Part shown: positions 8,490 through 17,388 of the stretch, in pieces
Layout of the letters: each line of letters begins with the position of its first letter
Numbering within the stretch: position 1 is the stretch's first letter
DNA from: Deltaproteobacteria bacterium
GTDB taxonomy: Bacteria; Desulfobacterota; Desulfobacteria; Desulfobacterales; Desulfosarcinaceae
Assembly (NCBI GenBank): GCA_020444075.1
Contig: JAHLLR010000035.1
Span: 1 to 50,870, forward strand
DNA length: 50,870 nucleotides
Reading direction: 5' to 3'
Notes under the pieces: model-generated
Seen by the model: the letters and a program-made list of their open reading frames with translations, nothing else
Told to the model about the DNA's origin: nothing
Databases searched by the model: none
Translations under genes and position numbers: made by a program

Positions 8490-9356
8490 TTAATACACCT
8501 TACGGCGGGAAAAACCTCTGCCCAGCACGTTAAAGGTGTTCTCCGTGATGATGAAGGCCTCCGGATCGATGGACAGGGCCGCCTCCTCCACCCGCTTCAA
8601 CTGGTAGTTGTGGACCACGGTGAGGATGACTTTCTTGGCCTTGCCCGTATATGCCCCGCTGCCCTCCAGGAAGGTGACTCCCCGGCTGAGGCGGGTATGG
8701 ATCTCCTTGGCAATACGGTCATTGAGATCGGAGATGATGAATACCATCTTGCGCTGATTGGAAAAGGCCAATACGTAATCCAGTGTCTGAGACGAAATGA
8801 AGCTCATGAAAAGGGAATAGAGCACCAGATCCGTCTCCAGCGCGCCGAAGCTGAAGGCGAACAGCACCACGTTGAAGGCAAAGTAAAAGGTGCCCAGACG
8901 GAGGCTGAACTTCTGGTTCAGGATGATGCCGATAATGTCCAGTCCGCCGGCCGAACCCAGTGAGTGGAGAACCAGACCCGAACCGGCGCCCATGAGCACG
9001 CCCCCGGCCAGTACGGCCAGCATCGGCTCTTTGATGGGCAGGGTGAACCCGATCAGATCGATGGTCAGAGAAAGGGCGGCCACTCCATACAGACTGTAAA
9101 AAAAGAACCGCCGGCTGATGTGGACCCATCCCACCAGAAAGATGGGGATGTTGACGAGCAGGTACCATAAACCCGGTGACAGGAGTCCGCTGACATAGTA
9201 AAAGAGCAGGGTCAGACCTGAAATGCCGCCGGTAATGAACCCGTGGGGAATGGCGATGGACTTCAATCCGATCCCGAATACCAGAGATCCTGCTGAAATC
9301 AGGAGCAGGTTCCACAGCACGGAAGAGATAAACCGGTGGTACAGGAGCTTTTTCAT
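8490..9356 (-). CDS. YitT family membrane protein
   Basis: A 288-residue YitT-type protein. The N-terminal half has five to six membrane helices (the first about residues 12-32) with the family's IPHGFITGGISGLTLL segment and the GSAGGLDIIG motif. A soluble C-terminal DUF2179-like domain (about residues 205-280, MVFIISDLNDRIAKEIH onward) ends the protein. The family is widespread but its function is not established; transport or export is assumed. An AAAGGA ribosome site precedes the ATG. It is divergent from the ferredoxin-nitroreductase gene. Confidence 0.88.
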   Translation of the reverse strand: MKKLLYHRFISSVLWNLLLISAGSLVFGIGLKSIAIPHGFITGGISGLTLLFYYVSGLLSPGLWYLLVNIPIFLVGWVHISRRFFFYSLYGVAALSLTIDLIGFTLPIKEPMLAVLAGGVLMGAGSGLVLHSLGSAGGLDIIGIILNQKFSLRLGTFYFAFNVVLFAFSFGALETDLVLYSLFMSFISSQTLDYVLAFSNQRKMVFIISDLNDRIAKEIHTRLSRGVTFLEGSGAYTGKAKKVILTVVHNYQLKRVEEAALSIDPEAFIITENTFNVLGRGFSRRKVY

Positions 9357-9508
9357 TGGGTGATTCCTTTGTTCCGGGCAGCATGCTGGCCGTTGCCGGC
9401 AGAACTGGTTTTTTCGATCATGATTGCGGCTATTTCCCTATGGAAAATTTGTAAAAGCGACAATTCTAATGCTGGCATGTTGCATGTCAAGCAGCAAACC
9501 CAAAAAAA

Positions 9509-10441
9509 ATGACAGATATCCAAAAACAATTTTCAGCCCGTGAAGTGACAGTGACGATCGACCCCGGGCGATGCATCGGCTGCGGGAGGTGCATCCCGGT
9601 GTGCCCCAAAGAGACGCTGGTCATCCACAACGGTAAGGCCATCGTCCAGGGGACCGAGTCCCTTAACTGTGGGCACTGTGCGGCGGCTTGCCCGGAGGAT
9701 GCCATCCGCGTGGCGGCGGTGGATCCGGGGCTGTCTCAATTCCAAACCTTTTCGGCCGACACCCGATGGCTTCCCCCTGGCTGTTTTGACACCGCGGCCC
9801 TGGTCAATCTCATGGGCTCACGGCGTTCCTGCCGGAATTTTTCCGATCGTCCGGTGGGCCGGCCGCTTCTGGAAGACCTGGTGAAGGTGGGCATCACCGC
9901 GCCGTCGGGCTCCAACTGCCAGCCATGGACCTTCACCATACTGCCGAACCGGGAGGCCGTCAACAAACTGGGACGTCGGGTAGGGGGGTTCTTCAGGAAA
10001 ACCAACCGGATGGCGGAAAAGCGATGGCTCCGAACCGGATTGAGGCTGCTCGGCAAACCGGAACTGGACACCTATTTCCGCCTGCATTATCCTGCCGTGG
10101 AGATGGGGCTGGCGGCCTGGGACCGGGGTGAACGCGACCTGCTGTTCCATGGGGCAACCGCCGTTATCGTGGTGGCCGCTGACAATGCCGCCTCCTGCCC
10201 GTCCGAAGATGCCCTGCTGGCCACCGGGAACATGCTGCTGGCCGCCCATGCCATGGGGCTTGGCACCTGTCTGGTCGGGTTTGTCATCGAAGCCATGCGG
10301 CGGGATCGATCGATTGTTCGCAGGCTGGGTATTCCGGCCCACGAAACCCCCCATGCCGTGATCGCTATCGGCTGGCCCGAGGAAACCTATCATCAGGTGG
10401 CCGGGAGAAAGCCGGTCGTGATCCGCTATGCGGGTTCCTGA
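9509..10441 (+). CDS. nitroreductase with N-terminal 2[4Fe-4S] ferredoxin domain
   Basis: A two-domain redox protein of 310 residues. The N-terminus carries two [4Fe-4S] motifs (CIGCGRCIPVCP and CGHCAAACP, about residues 22-62). The rest is an FMN-dependent nitroreductase-like domain (about 90-305), with SRRSCRNF as the FMN phosphate-binding start and SGSNCQPWTF. This fusion is common in anaerobes, where ferredoxin may feed the flavin directly. The substrate is unknown. No good ribosome site is visible before the ATG, and there is no other start before the first Cys cluster. Confidence 0.92.
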   Translation: MTDIQKQFSAREVTVTIDPGRCIGCGRCIPVCPKETLVIHNGKAIVQGTESLNCGHCAAACPEDAIRVAAVDPGLSQFQTFSADTRWLPPGCFDTAALVNLMGSRRSCRNFSDRPVGRPLLEDLVKVGITAPSGSNCQPWTFTILPNREAVNKLGRRVGGFFRKTNRMAEKRWLRTGLRLLGKPELDTYFRLHYPAVEMGLAAWDRGERDLLFHGATAVIVVAADNAASCPSEDALLATGNMLLAAHAMGLGTCLVGFVIEAMRRDRSIVRRLGIPAHETPHAVIAIGWPEETYHQVAGRKPVVIRYAGS

Positions 10442-10612
10442 CATATTCAGAAAAATTTTCAGATCAAAAAAATCCCGATAGGCCCGGACATTGCATTGAT
10501 TCGATAACGATGTCATATTGATGCATGGTTTTGCCCGGTGCCTGCGCTGCCAGGCATGACAACACCTTGAAAGCAGGCCGCTTGACCATTGGCCTCAGGA
10601 AGGAAACTTTTT

Positions 10613-11596
10613 TTGACCGTTACCCATCTGATCGCATTCACGGCAGGACTTCTGCTGCTCTACTATGGTGCCGGCTGGCTGGTCCGAGGGGCATCTACAC
10701 TCGCCCGTGGCATGGGGCTCACGCCGATGGTCATCGGGCTCACCGTGGTCGCATTCGGAACCTCGGCTCCCGAACTGGTGGTCAGCCTGGTCTCCGCCGC
10801 CAAGGGCAAGAGCATGATCGCCCTGGGCAACGTCGTGGGCAGCAATATATGTAATATCGCACTGATTCTGGGACTTACTGCCATGTTTCAGCCGGTGACG
10901 ACCAGCCGCATTGTGATCTCCCGGGACATTCCCCTCATGCTGGCCATCTCCGTCTTCCTGCTGCTGCTCTCCTTCAATTCGTTCATCGGCAGGGTCGAGG
11001 GCCTAATCCTTTTCTGCGGCATCGTTGCCTATACCTGGTTCAATTACAAGGTGGCCGTTCGCGTCGATCGCACCATGCCTGTTTCTGCAGGTGCGAACCC
11101 TGGCGTATCGCCACCGGCTGCCGGGCTGATGGGGAAACGGTGGGGTCAGTGCCTGATGATCATCGGCGGAACGGCAGCGGTGGTCGTCGGTGCGGATATG
11201 CTCGTGGATGCGGCGGTGAGCGCCATGTCTGCCCTGGGCGTCAACGAAAAGTTCGTGGGACTCACCGTGGTGGCTCTGGGCACCTCGGTGCCCGAACTGG
11301 CCACCTCCGTTGTGGCGGCCATGAAAAAGGAGATGGATATCTCCCTGGGGAACCTGGTGGGCAGCAACGTGTTCAACATCCTCAGCGTCGTTGGCGCCAC
11401 GGCCATGGTAAAACCCATTGTCATCTCCGGTGGTTTCATCGGAAGCGGTCTGGTGGTGGACTATCTGGTGATGATGGTCATCAGTGCGCTGCCCTGGGCG
11501 CTGATGAGACGGGACTTGACAATTACCCGCAGAAAAGGTCTGATTCTGCTTGGATGCTACGCGGCCTATGTGTCTTTCCTTATTCTCAAATCCTGA
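10613..11596 (+). CDS. calcium/sodium antiporter (CaCA family)
   Basis: A cation/Ca exchanger of the YrbG type, about 327 residues with some ten membrane helices. The two inverted alpha-repeats are clear: GTSAPELVVSL with GNVVGSNICNI in the first half, and GTSVPELATSV with GNLVGSNVFNI in the second. These build the ion site, and the Glu of each PEL is essential in the family. I place the start at a TTG at 10613 because AGGAAGGAAA (10598-10607) is correctly spaced before it. A TTG at 10589 in the same frame would add eight residues but has no ribosome site. Confidence 0.92.
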   Translation: MTVTHLIAFTAGLLLLYYGAGWLVRGASTLARGMGLTPMVIGLTVVAFGTSAPELVVSLVSAAKGKSMIALGNVVGSNICNIALILGLTAMFQPVTTSRIVISRDIPLMLAISVFLLLLSFNSFIGRVEGLILFCGIVAYTWFNYKVAVRVDRTMPVSAGANPGVSPPAAGLMGKRWGQCLMIIGGTAAVVVGADMLVDAAVSAMSALGVNEKFVGLTVVALGTSVPELATSVVAAMKKEMDISLGNLVGSNVFNILSVVGATAMVKPIVISGGFIGSGLVVDYLVMMVISALPWALMRRDLTITRRKGLILLGCYAAYVSFLILKS

Positions 11597-11708
11597 ATGG
11601 TCCTGAACGGGATGAACCTCTCCATCAATCTGCTGATCAACGCGGCCTTTTCCCTTCTGCTGATGTGCATGTGTAAGCTACTGTAATGTAATGAAAGAAC
11701 CCAAATAC

Positions 11709-11771
11709 CCGGACCGTTATCGCGATGCTCCCATTGCTTGATGGGGGCGTGCTCCACTACGGTCCTTCCGG
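11709..11771 (+). other. stem-loop in the 5' leader of the HD-GYP gene
   Basis: An outer 7-bp stem (GGACCGT 11711-11717 with ACGGTCC 11759-11765) encloses an inner 8-bp stem (11727-11734 with 11741-11748, one G-U pair). The structure ends right before the GGAG ribosome site (11770-11773). It could affect translation of the regulator, but no T-run follows. I do not recognise a known riboswitch. Confidence 0.45.
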
Positions 11772-11780
11772 AGAAATTCG

Positions 11781-12851
11781 ATGATATCCATAGCCACCGA
11801 CAGTTCGCCATCCCCCCTGGTCCTGGTGGTGGATGACGATGACGATATTCGTGATATTCTTTCCTACGGCATTGAGGCCTCCGGGTGTCGGTGCCTCACT
11901 GCCGAGAGTGCGGAAGCGGCTTTGAAAGTCTTGAATTCGAATCCGGTGGAGGTCGTGATCTCCGATGTCCAGATGAAGGGAATGAGCGGTCTCGACCTGT
12001 GCCGTCGGATCAAGGATAATTTCCATGCCGATGTCGTCATCATTACCGGCCTGGTGAATAATTTTGCCTACGAGGAGATCATCGCCCAGGGTGCCAGCGA
12101 CTTTATCGAAAAACCCATCCGCCTGGCGGAGATCGTGGCCCGGCTTAAACGCGTGCTTCTCGAACGACAGACCCGGGAGAAGCTCAAACAGACCGCCGAA
12201 GAGCTGCGAAGCAATGCGGTTCGTTTTCAGAAGGCCATGGAGGGATCGGTCCAGGCCATCGCCCTGGCTGTCGAAATGCGCGATCCCTATACATCGGGCC
12301 ACCAGAATCGGGTAGCCGACCTGGCCTGCGCCATTGGCCAGGAGATGGGACTTTCGGAGGACCGGATATATGGCCTGCAAATGGCCAGCGTTGTTCACGA
12401 CCTGGGAAAGCTCACCATACCCGGGGAGATCCTCTGCAAGCCGGGGAGGCTCAGCGGCCCCGAATACGCAATGATCCAGACCCACGTGCAGTCGGGATAC
12501 GACATCCTGAAAAAGATCGATTTTCCGTGGCCCCTGGCGGATATTGTGCTCCAGCATCACGAGCGGATGGACGGATCAGGCTACCCCAACGGTCTTTCCG
12601 GGGAAGCGATCATGATGGAGGCCAGGATTCTAAGCGTGGCCGATGTATTCGAAACCATCGGGTCCCATCGACCCTACCGTCCCTCTCTGGGATTGAAAAA
12701 AGCCATGGGGGAACTCACCGGCAACAGCGGCACCTTATACGATTCCGATGTGGTTTCGGCCTGCCTGGGCCTGGTGGAGAGCGAACGCTTTCAATTCAAG
12801 AGCGCCAAGGGGGCCTCGGTGTTCGTGACCACCCAGATGCAATCCCTGTAA
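11781..12851 (+). CDS. response regulator with HD-GYP domain
   Basis: A two-domain signalling protein of 356 residues. The N-terminal receiver has acidic DDDDD near residue 15 and phospho-acceptor Asp62 (VVISDVQM), followed by a coiled linker (about 125-165). The C-terminal HD-GYP domain has His206-Asp207 (VVHDLGKL), His259-His260-Glu261 (HHERMDGSGYP) and the GYP triplet. Such domains hydrolyse cyclic di-GMP or related dinucleotides, so the protein probably lowers this messenger when phosphorylated. No histidine kinase gene is adjacent; the partner is elsewhere. Confidence 0.93.
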   Translation: MISIATDSSPSPLVLVVDDDDDIRDILSYGIEASGCRCLTAESAEAALKVLNSNPVEVVISDVQMKGMSGLDLCRRIKDNFHADVVIITGLVNNFAYEEIIAQGASDFIEKPIRLAEIVARLKRVLLERQTREKLKQTAEELRSNAVRFQKAMEGSVQAIALAVEMRDPYTSGHQNRVADLACAIGQEMGLSEDRIYGLQMASVVHDLGKLTIPGEILCKPGRLSGPEYAMIQTHVQSGYDILKKIDFPWPLADIVLQHHERMDGSGYPNGLSGEAIMMEARILSVADVFETIGSHRPYRPSLGLKKAMGELTGNSGTLYDSDVVSACLGLVESERFQFKSAKGASVFVTTQMQSL

Positions 12852-12926
12852 TCAGGCCTTCAGGTTGTTAGACGGGAGCTTTTCAGGTTGGTGTCGGTTG
12901 TCTATTTCAGTTTTTCAAATCTGTCA

Positions 12927-14117
12927 TCAGACCGCTCTCTTTTGCCTTACGACCGGAAACATGAGAATCAGGGGGACGGTGACAAGCGGGATGAAGGCGA
13001 CGGCCCGCAATACGGTGGCTACCGAATAGAGGTCGGCCAGCCGACCCACGACCGGAGCCACCGCACCGCCCAGGCCATAGGCCAGCCCCATCATCAGGCT
13101 CGAGACCATGGATCGTCCACCCGGTGCCAGCTCCTGGGCAAGGGTAACTCCTAACGGCAGGGTGGCCAGCACGAAAAAACCGGCCATGAACACGCCGCCG
13201 TAGATCCATGAACCCGATAGTGAAAGCATCATCAGCAGGGCCGGCGTCATCAGCAGATGGGAAACCAGGAAAATCGGACGGGATCCCGTCCTGTCGGTAA
13301 AATAGCCGGCCAGCAGGCCGCTGGCGGTGCCGGCCAGGGTGAACACGGTGATCATGAGGCCGCCGGAAACCAGGGAATATCCGCGACTGACCAGAAGGAC
13401 GGGCATGAATGTCATGAACGACTGGCCGACCACCGCCCGCAGCACCATCACCAGCCAGATGAGAAAGATGGATTTCCATACGGTGCCGAACTGTTTCTTC
13501 AGCGTACCCATCAATCCCAGGGATGCCATGCCTTCACTTTCGGGAGACGGTACCGCCACCCACAGGTAGACGAACACCGCCAGCCCGAGGACCATGGTGG
13601 CCGGCATGGCACCGAGGCCGAAGGCGGCCACCATGGCGGTGATGAAAAAGGGGCCCACGGCAAAGGCCAGGGTGCCGCCGGTGTTGAACACGGACATGGA
13701 AAAGCCTTTCCTGTTGCCTGAATAGAGCGGAATCATGCCGGCCACGCAGGGGTGAAACATCGAGGACCCCACGGATCCCAAGGCGATGAACAGCATCAGC
13801 ATCCCGTAGCTGCCGGCAATGCCGGAAAGCGGGATGAAGACCACGGCCATGAGCAGGCCGCCGAGAATGATGGCGCGCCCCTGGTAGCGGTCCGCCAGGT
13901 AGCCGGCTACCGGCTGGACGATGAAAGAGAGGAACCGGTTGACGCCGGCGATGAGCCCCACCTGGGCCAGGGTCAGATTCAGTTTGGCCATGAAAGCGGG
14001 AAACAGGGGCGTGGTGAAGGCGCTGTAGAAATCGCCTGTGAAATGGACCAGGGTCAGGGCGAAAATGATTTTCAGGTTGGTTTGATGTTGGGGTTTCATG
14101 GGTTCGATTGGTTTCAT
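12927..14117 (-). CDS. MFS transporter, fosmidomycin-resistance (Fsr)-like
   Basis: A 12-helix major facilitator of 396 residues. The loop after helix 2 has the MFS pattern GYLADRYQGR (about residues 73-82), and the GSSMFHPCVAGMIPLYSG segment resembles the Fsr group, where FHP is conserved. It probably exports a small organic compound or drug; the substrate is unknown. The start at 14117 and an in-frame ATG at 14099 are both possible, and neither has a clear ribosome site. It is divergent from pstS, and the Pho-box arrays in the gap point away from it. Confidence 0.85.
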   Translation of the reverse strand: MKPIEPMKPQHQTNLKIIFALTLVHFTGDFYSAFTTPLFPAFMAKLNLTLAQVGLIAGVNRFLSFIVQPVAGYLADRYQGRAIILGGLLMAVVFIPLSGIAGSYGMLMLFIALGSVGSSMFHPCVAGMIPLYSGNRKGFSMSVFNTGGTLAFAVGPFFITAMVAAFGLGAMPATMVLGLAVFVYLWVAVPSPESEGMASLGLMGTLKKQFGTVWKSIFLIWLVMVLRAVVGQSFMTFMPVLLVSRGYSLVSGGLMITVFTLAGTASGLLAGYFTDRTGSRPIFLVSHLLMTPALLMMLSLSGSWIYGGVFMAGFFVLATLPLGVTLAQELAPGGRSMVSSLMMGLAYGLGGAVAPVVGRLADLYSVATVLRAVAFIPLVTVPLILMFPVVRQKRAV

Positions 14118-14273
14118 GGGTTGGCGCTATGGTATTTTTCGGACCGACAAGTATCCACGTCCGCATTAGAAAAAGCCAGCATAGTAGGCAACCCTGATGC
14201 GGTGGTCAAGACTGAATGCCTTTGGTGAGCCGGTTTTTTCCACCCGGCTGAAAAATCGAAGACTCATCGAAAA

Positions 14274-14302
14274 CTAATTTTGTGCTAACCGTTTGCTAAC
14301 AT
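14274..14302 (+). promoter_or_regulatory. distal Pho-box-like array before pstS
   Basis: Three 7-mers CTAATTT (14274-14280), CTAACCG (14285-14291) and CTAACAT (14296-14302) are spaced by 4 bases, an 11-bp period. They have the same orientation as the stronger array 58 bases downstream. This is probably a second PhoB site or a second promoter for the pst operon. Confidence 0.55.
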
Positions 14303-14359
14303 TTGATCTTTAGATTGCGCTCTCAGGAAATCGTTGGGATTCGGTGACGGAGGGGGATG

Positions 14360-14399
14360 CTGACAGCAACCTGACCCGACCCTGACACAAATCTAACAC
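14360..14399 (+). promoter_or_regulatory. proximal Pho-box array before pstS
   Basis: Four half-sites CTGACAG (14360-14366), CTGACCC (14371-14377), CTGACAC (14382-14388) and CTAACAC (14393-14399) are each separated by exactly 4 bases. This is close to the enterobacterial CTGTCAT-type repeat. The array ends 46 bases before the pstS ATG, the expected place for PhoB replacing a -35 box; a TAGCCT about 9 bases later could be the -10. Confidence 0.8.
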
Positions 14400-14445
14400 A
14401 GGGCGCTTAGCCTTGAATAAAGAATCAAACGGAGGGAAACGACCC

Positions 14446-15264
14446 ATGAAAAAGATGTTTCACATGATTGCATCAGTCATCGCGGCATTGACTCTTTGTG
14501 CGGCCACCGCCACGGCCGGAAACCTGGTGATCAAGGGCTCCACCACGGTGCTGCCCATTTCCCAACTGGCTGTTGAAGCATACATGAAGGCTCACCCGGA
14601 TGTGAACATCTCCCTATCCGGCGGCGGTTCCAGCAACGGCATCAAGGCCATTATCGACGGCTCCACCGACATTGCCAACGCCTCGCGTTTCATCAAAGAC
14701 AAGGAAGTGGCCCTGGCCCAGGAAAAGGGGGTTTACCCGGTGCCGTTCGCCGTGGCCTACGACTCCATTATTCCAGTTGTCCACCCCAGCAACACCCTGA
14801 CGGACATTACCCTGGTCCAGCTTAAAGACATCTACATGGGCAAGATCACCAATTTCAAAGAGATCGGCGGACCGGACCTCAAGATCGTCGTCTGCTCCCG
14901 CGACACATCCTCCGGCACCTATGAAACCTGGGAGGGCAAGGTTTTGGATAAAGAACGCGTTACTCCCCGCGCCCAGGTCATGGCGTCCAATGGCGCGATC
15001 GTTCAGGCCGTGTCCAACAACAAGTACGCCATCGGCTACATCGGCATCGGGTATCTTAACGATGCTGTCAAACCTTTGACCGTGGACGGGGTAAAAGGGA
15101 CCAAGGAAAGCACCCTCAACGGTACCTTTCCGATCAGCCGCCCCTTGTTCATGTTTACCAACGGCTGGCCCAAGGGCGAAACGCTGAACTTCGTCAACTA
15201 CATGCTCAATCCCCAAACGGGACAGAAGCTTGTTGAAAAGAGCGGTTATGTACCGCTGTATTAG
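14446..15264 (+). CDS. pstS: phosphate ABC transporter, substrate-binding protein PstS
   Basis: A periplasmic phosphate-binding protein of 272 residues. It has a signal peptide (about residues 1-24, ending ATATAG) and the PstS start of the mature protein, GSTTVLPISQLAVEAYM. Further signatures are SGGGSSNGIKAIIDGSTDIANASR and the SRDTSSGTYETWE loop, all lining the phosphate site. The ATG at 14446 has a GGAGGG ribosome site. It is first in the pst-pho operon behind two Pho-box arrays and is followed by a perfect stem-loop. Confidence 0.96.
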   Translation: MKKMFHMIASVIAALTLCAATATAGNLVIKGSTTVLPISQLAVEAYMKAHPDVNISLSGGGSSNGIKAIIDGSTDIANASRFIKDKEVALAQEKGVYPVPFAVAYDSIIPVVHPSNTLTDITLVQLKDIYMGKITNFKEIGGPDLKIVVCSRDTSSGTYETWEGKVLDKERVTPRAQVMASNGAIVQAVSNNKYAIGYIGIGYLNDAVKPLTVDGVKGTKESTLNGTFPISRPLFMFTNGWPKGETLNFVNYMLNPQTGQKLVEKSGYVPLY

Positions 15265-15301
15265 TCGTTTCGGTCGGCTCGATTAAGCGCTCCCCTTGAA
15301 C

Positions 15302-15337
15302 ACACCGTCCGCCGGGTCCGTTTCCGGCGGACGGTGT
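15302..15337 (+). terminator. pstS-pstC intercistronic stem-loop (attenuator)
   Basis: A perfect 14-bp stem (15302-15315 with 15324-15337) and an 8-base loop. Only ATTATTC follows instead of a T-run, so it is more likely a partial terminator or an mRNA-stabilising end. It would make pstS mRNA more abundant than that of the transporter core. Confidence 0.75.
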
Positions 15338-15396
15338 ATTATTCAAAAGGTGCGATGTAAAATCGATTTATAGGAAACAACAGACAGGCAATATCC

Positions 15397-16290
15397 ATGG
15401 CCAACCGTCGCCAAACCACAGAAAAATCCATGCAGGCGATGTTCTTCATCATCGCCACGGCATCCATTTCGATCCTGTTCCTGATTATGCTCTTCCTATT
15501 CAAGGAGGGGCTGCCGATTTTTAAGACGGTTTCTGTAACCGACTTTATTTTCGGGAAATACTGGTACCCGACGTCCGATCCGGCCGACTTTGGCATCTTT
15601 CCCCTGATTTTCGCATCGGTGGCGGTGACGGCCGTTTCCGGGGCGATATCCATCCCCCTGGGCGTAATGACCGCCATTTATCTCTCCGAAATCGCCAGGC
15701 CCCGGGTGGGGGAGATCGTCAAACCGGTTGTGGAACTGATGGCGGCGCTGCCGTCGGTCGTGATCGGATTTTTCGGCATGGTCCTGGTGGCGCCTTTCCT
15801 CCAGCGGATATTTGACATCCCCACGGGACTGAATCTGTTCAACGCATCGCTCATGCTGGCCTTTATGTCCATTCCGACGATCTGCAGCATCTCCGAGGAT
15901 GCCATTCACAGCGTACCCACCGCCCTGCGCGAGGCGTCGGTGGCCCTGGGTGCCACCCAGCTGCAGACCATTGTGCGGGTGGTGGTGCCGGCCTCGCTGT
16001 CGGGAATCAGCACGGCCGTGATCCTCGGTCTGTCCCGGGCCGTGGGTGAGACCATGGTGGTACTCATGGTCGCCGGTGGCGCCGCCATGCTGCCCGAATC
16101 GATCTTTGACCCGGTGCGTCCCATGCCGGCGAGCATTGCCGCCGAGATGGCCGAGGCGCCGGTAGGCAGTGAGCACTATTATGCCCTGTTTGCCACCGGT
16201 ATCGTTCTTTTCATCTTCACCCTGGTTTTCAACATCGTTGCCGACTATATCGCCCACCGCTATGCGCAGGTGGGGGAGGCATCCCTTTAA
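15397..16290 (+). CDS. pstC: phosphate ABC transporter permease PstC
   Basis: An inner-membrane permease of 297 residues with six helices. The first is about residues 14-36, and a periplasmic loop follows with FGKYWYPTSDPADFGIFPL. The EAA loop that contacts PstB is ALREASVALGATQLQTIVRVVVP, followed by GLSRAVGETMVVLMV, typical of Pst permeases. It pairs with PstA. The ribosome site before the ATG at 15397 is weak; translation may depend on the upstream stem-loop region. Confidence 0.95.
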   Translation: MANRRQTTEKSMQAMFFIIATASISILFLIMLFLFKEGLPIFKTVSVTDFIFGKYWYPTSDPADFGIFPLIFASVAVTAVSGAISIPLGVMTAIYLSEIARPRVGEIVKPVVELMAALPSVVIGFFGMVLVAPFLQRIFDIPTGLNLFNASLMLAFMSIPTICSISEDAIHSVPTALREASVALGATQLQTIVRVVVPASLSGISTAVILGLSRAVGETMVVLMVAGGAAMLPESIFDPVRPMPASIAAEMAEAPVGSEHYYALFATGIVLFIFTLVFNIVADYIAHRYAQVGEASL

Positions 16291-16347
16291 CGGCTGCGCC
16301 ATGGGTTTTCGAAATGATGAAAAAACACAAGCAAGAACCCTGAATCC

Positions 16348-17262
16348 ATGAAACAAGCAAAACCCAAGATGACTACCGAAAAGACATTATCCAAAAATAT
16401 GGCGGCCTATGACAAGCGTCGACGGTTTAAACAGAAAGTCTTCTTTACGCTTTTCAGGGGGGCGGCCGCTATCAACGGAATGGCTCTGCTGGTGATCGTC
16501 TACTTCATGGTGGCCAACGGCTGGCGGGCCATCAGCTGGGAATTTATCAGCCAACCGCCCATGGAATCCATGACCAAAGGGGGCATTCTGCCCTGTATCG
16601 TGGGCACCATCTGCCTGAGCTTCGGGGCCATCCTGGCGGCACTGCCCATCGGCATCGCCTCGGCCATCTACCTGAACGAATATGCCCGTCCTGGCAAGGT
16701 GGTGCGGCTCATCCGCCTGGGCATCAGCAACCTGGCAGGCGTTCCGTCGGTGGTCTTCGGACTTTTCGGACTGGCCTTTTTCGTAGTCATCCTCGACATG
16801 GGGGTAAGCATTGCCGCCGGCGCCCTGACCCTGGGAGCCATGTCCCTGCCGGTGATCATCGGCGCCACCGAAGAGGCCCTCAAATCCGTTCCCGACACCT
16901 ATCGTGAAGCTTCGCTGGGATTGGGGGCCACCAAATGGCAGACCATCTGGCGGGTGGTGCTGCCGTCGGCCCTGCCGGGAATTCTTACCGGTGCCATTCT
17001 GGGGGTCAGCCGGGCCGCCGGCGAGACGGCACCGATCATGTTTACCGGGGCGGTTTTTTTTACCCCCAAGCTGCCCACGTCGATCTTCAACGAGGTCATG
17101 GCGCTGCCCTATCACATTTATGTGCTGGCCACCGCCGGTACCGAAATCGAAAAGACGCGGCACCTTCAATACGGAACGGCCATCGTGCTGATCGCCCTGG
17201 TATTGGGGATGAACCTGCTGGCCATTTTCTGGCGGGCCCGTCTGAGAAAAAGGCTGAAGTAG
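16348..17262 (+). CDS. pstA: phosphate ABC transporter permease PstA
   Basis: The second Pst permease, 304 residues and six membrane helices. The N-terminal cytoplasmic tail is basic (about residues 1-35). Conserved parts are GVPSVVFGLFGLAFFV, the EAA loop DTYREASLGLGATKWQTIW, and GVSRAAGETAPIMFTGAVFF. It works with PstC and PstB to import phosphate. It starts 57 bases after pstC in the same operon. Confidence 0.95.
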   Translation: MKQAKPKMTTEKTLSKNMAAYDKRRRFKQKVFFTLFRGAAAINGMALLVIVYFMVANGWRAISWEFISQPPMESMTKGGILPCIVGTICLSFGAILAALPIGIASAIYLNEYARPGKVVRLIRLGISNLAGVPSVVFGLFGLAFFVVILDMGVSIAAGALTLGAMSLPVIIGATEEALKSVPDTYREASLGLGATKWQTIWRVVLPSALPGILTGAILGVSRAAGETAPIMFTGAVFFTPKLPTSIFNEVMALPYHIYVLATAGTEIEKTRHLQYGTAIVLIALVLGMNLLAIFWRARLRKRLK

Positions 17263-17388
17263 GCTTCGCGGGTTGGTTTGAATTATTCGTTAATTGGTCT
17301 TTTTGGGTGACGATTTAAACCAATCAACCCAAAATCAATTGTGTTTAGGATTCTGCCAATGAATGCGCCTGCATACCAGGAAGAACAG

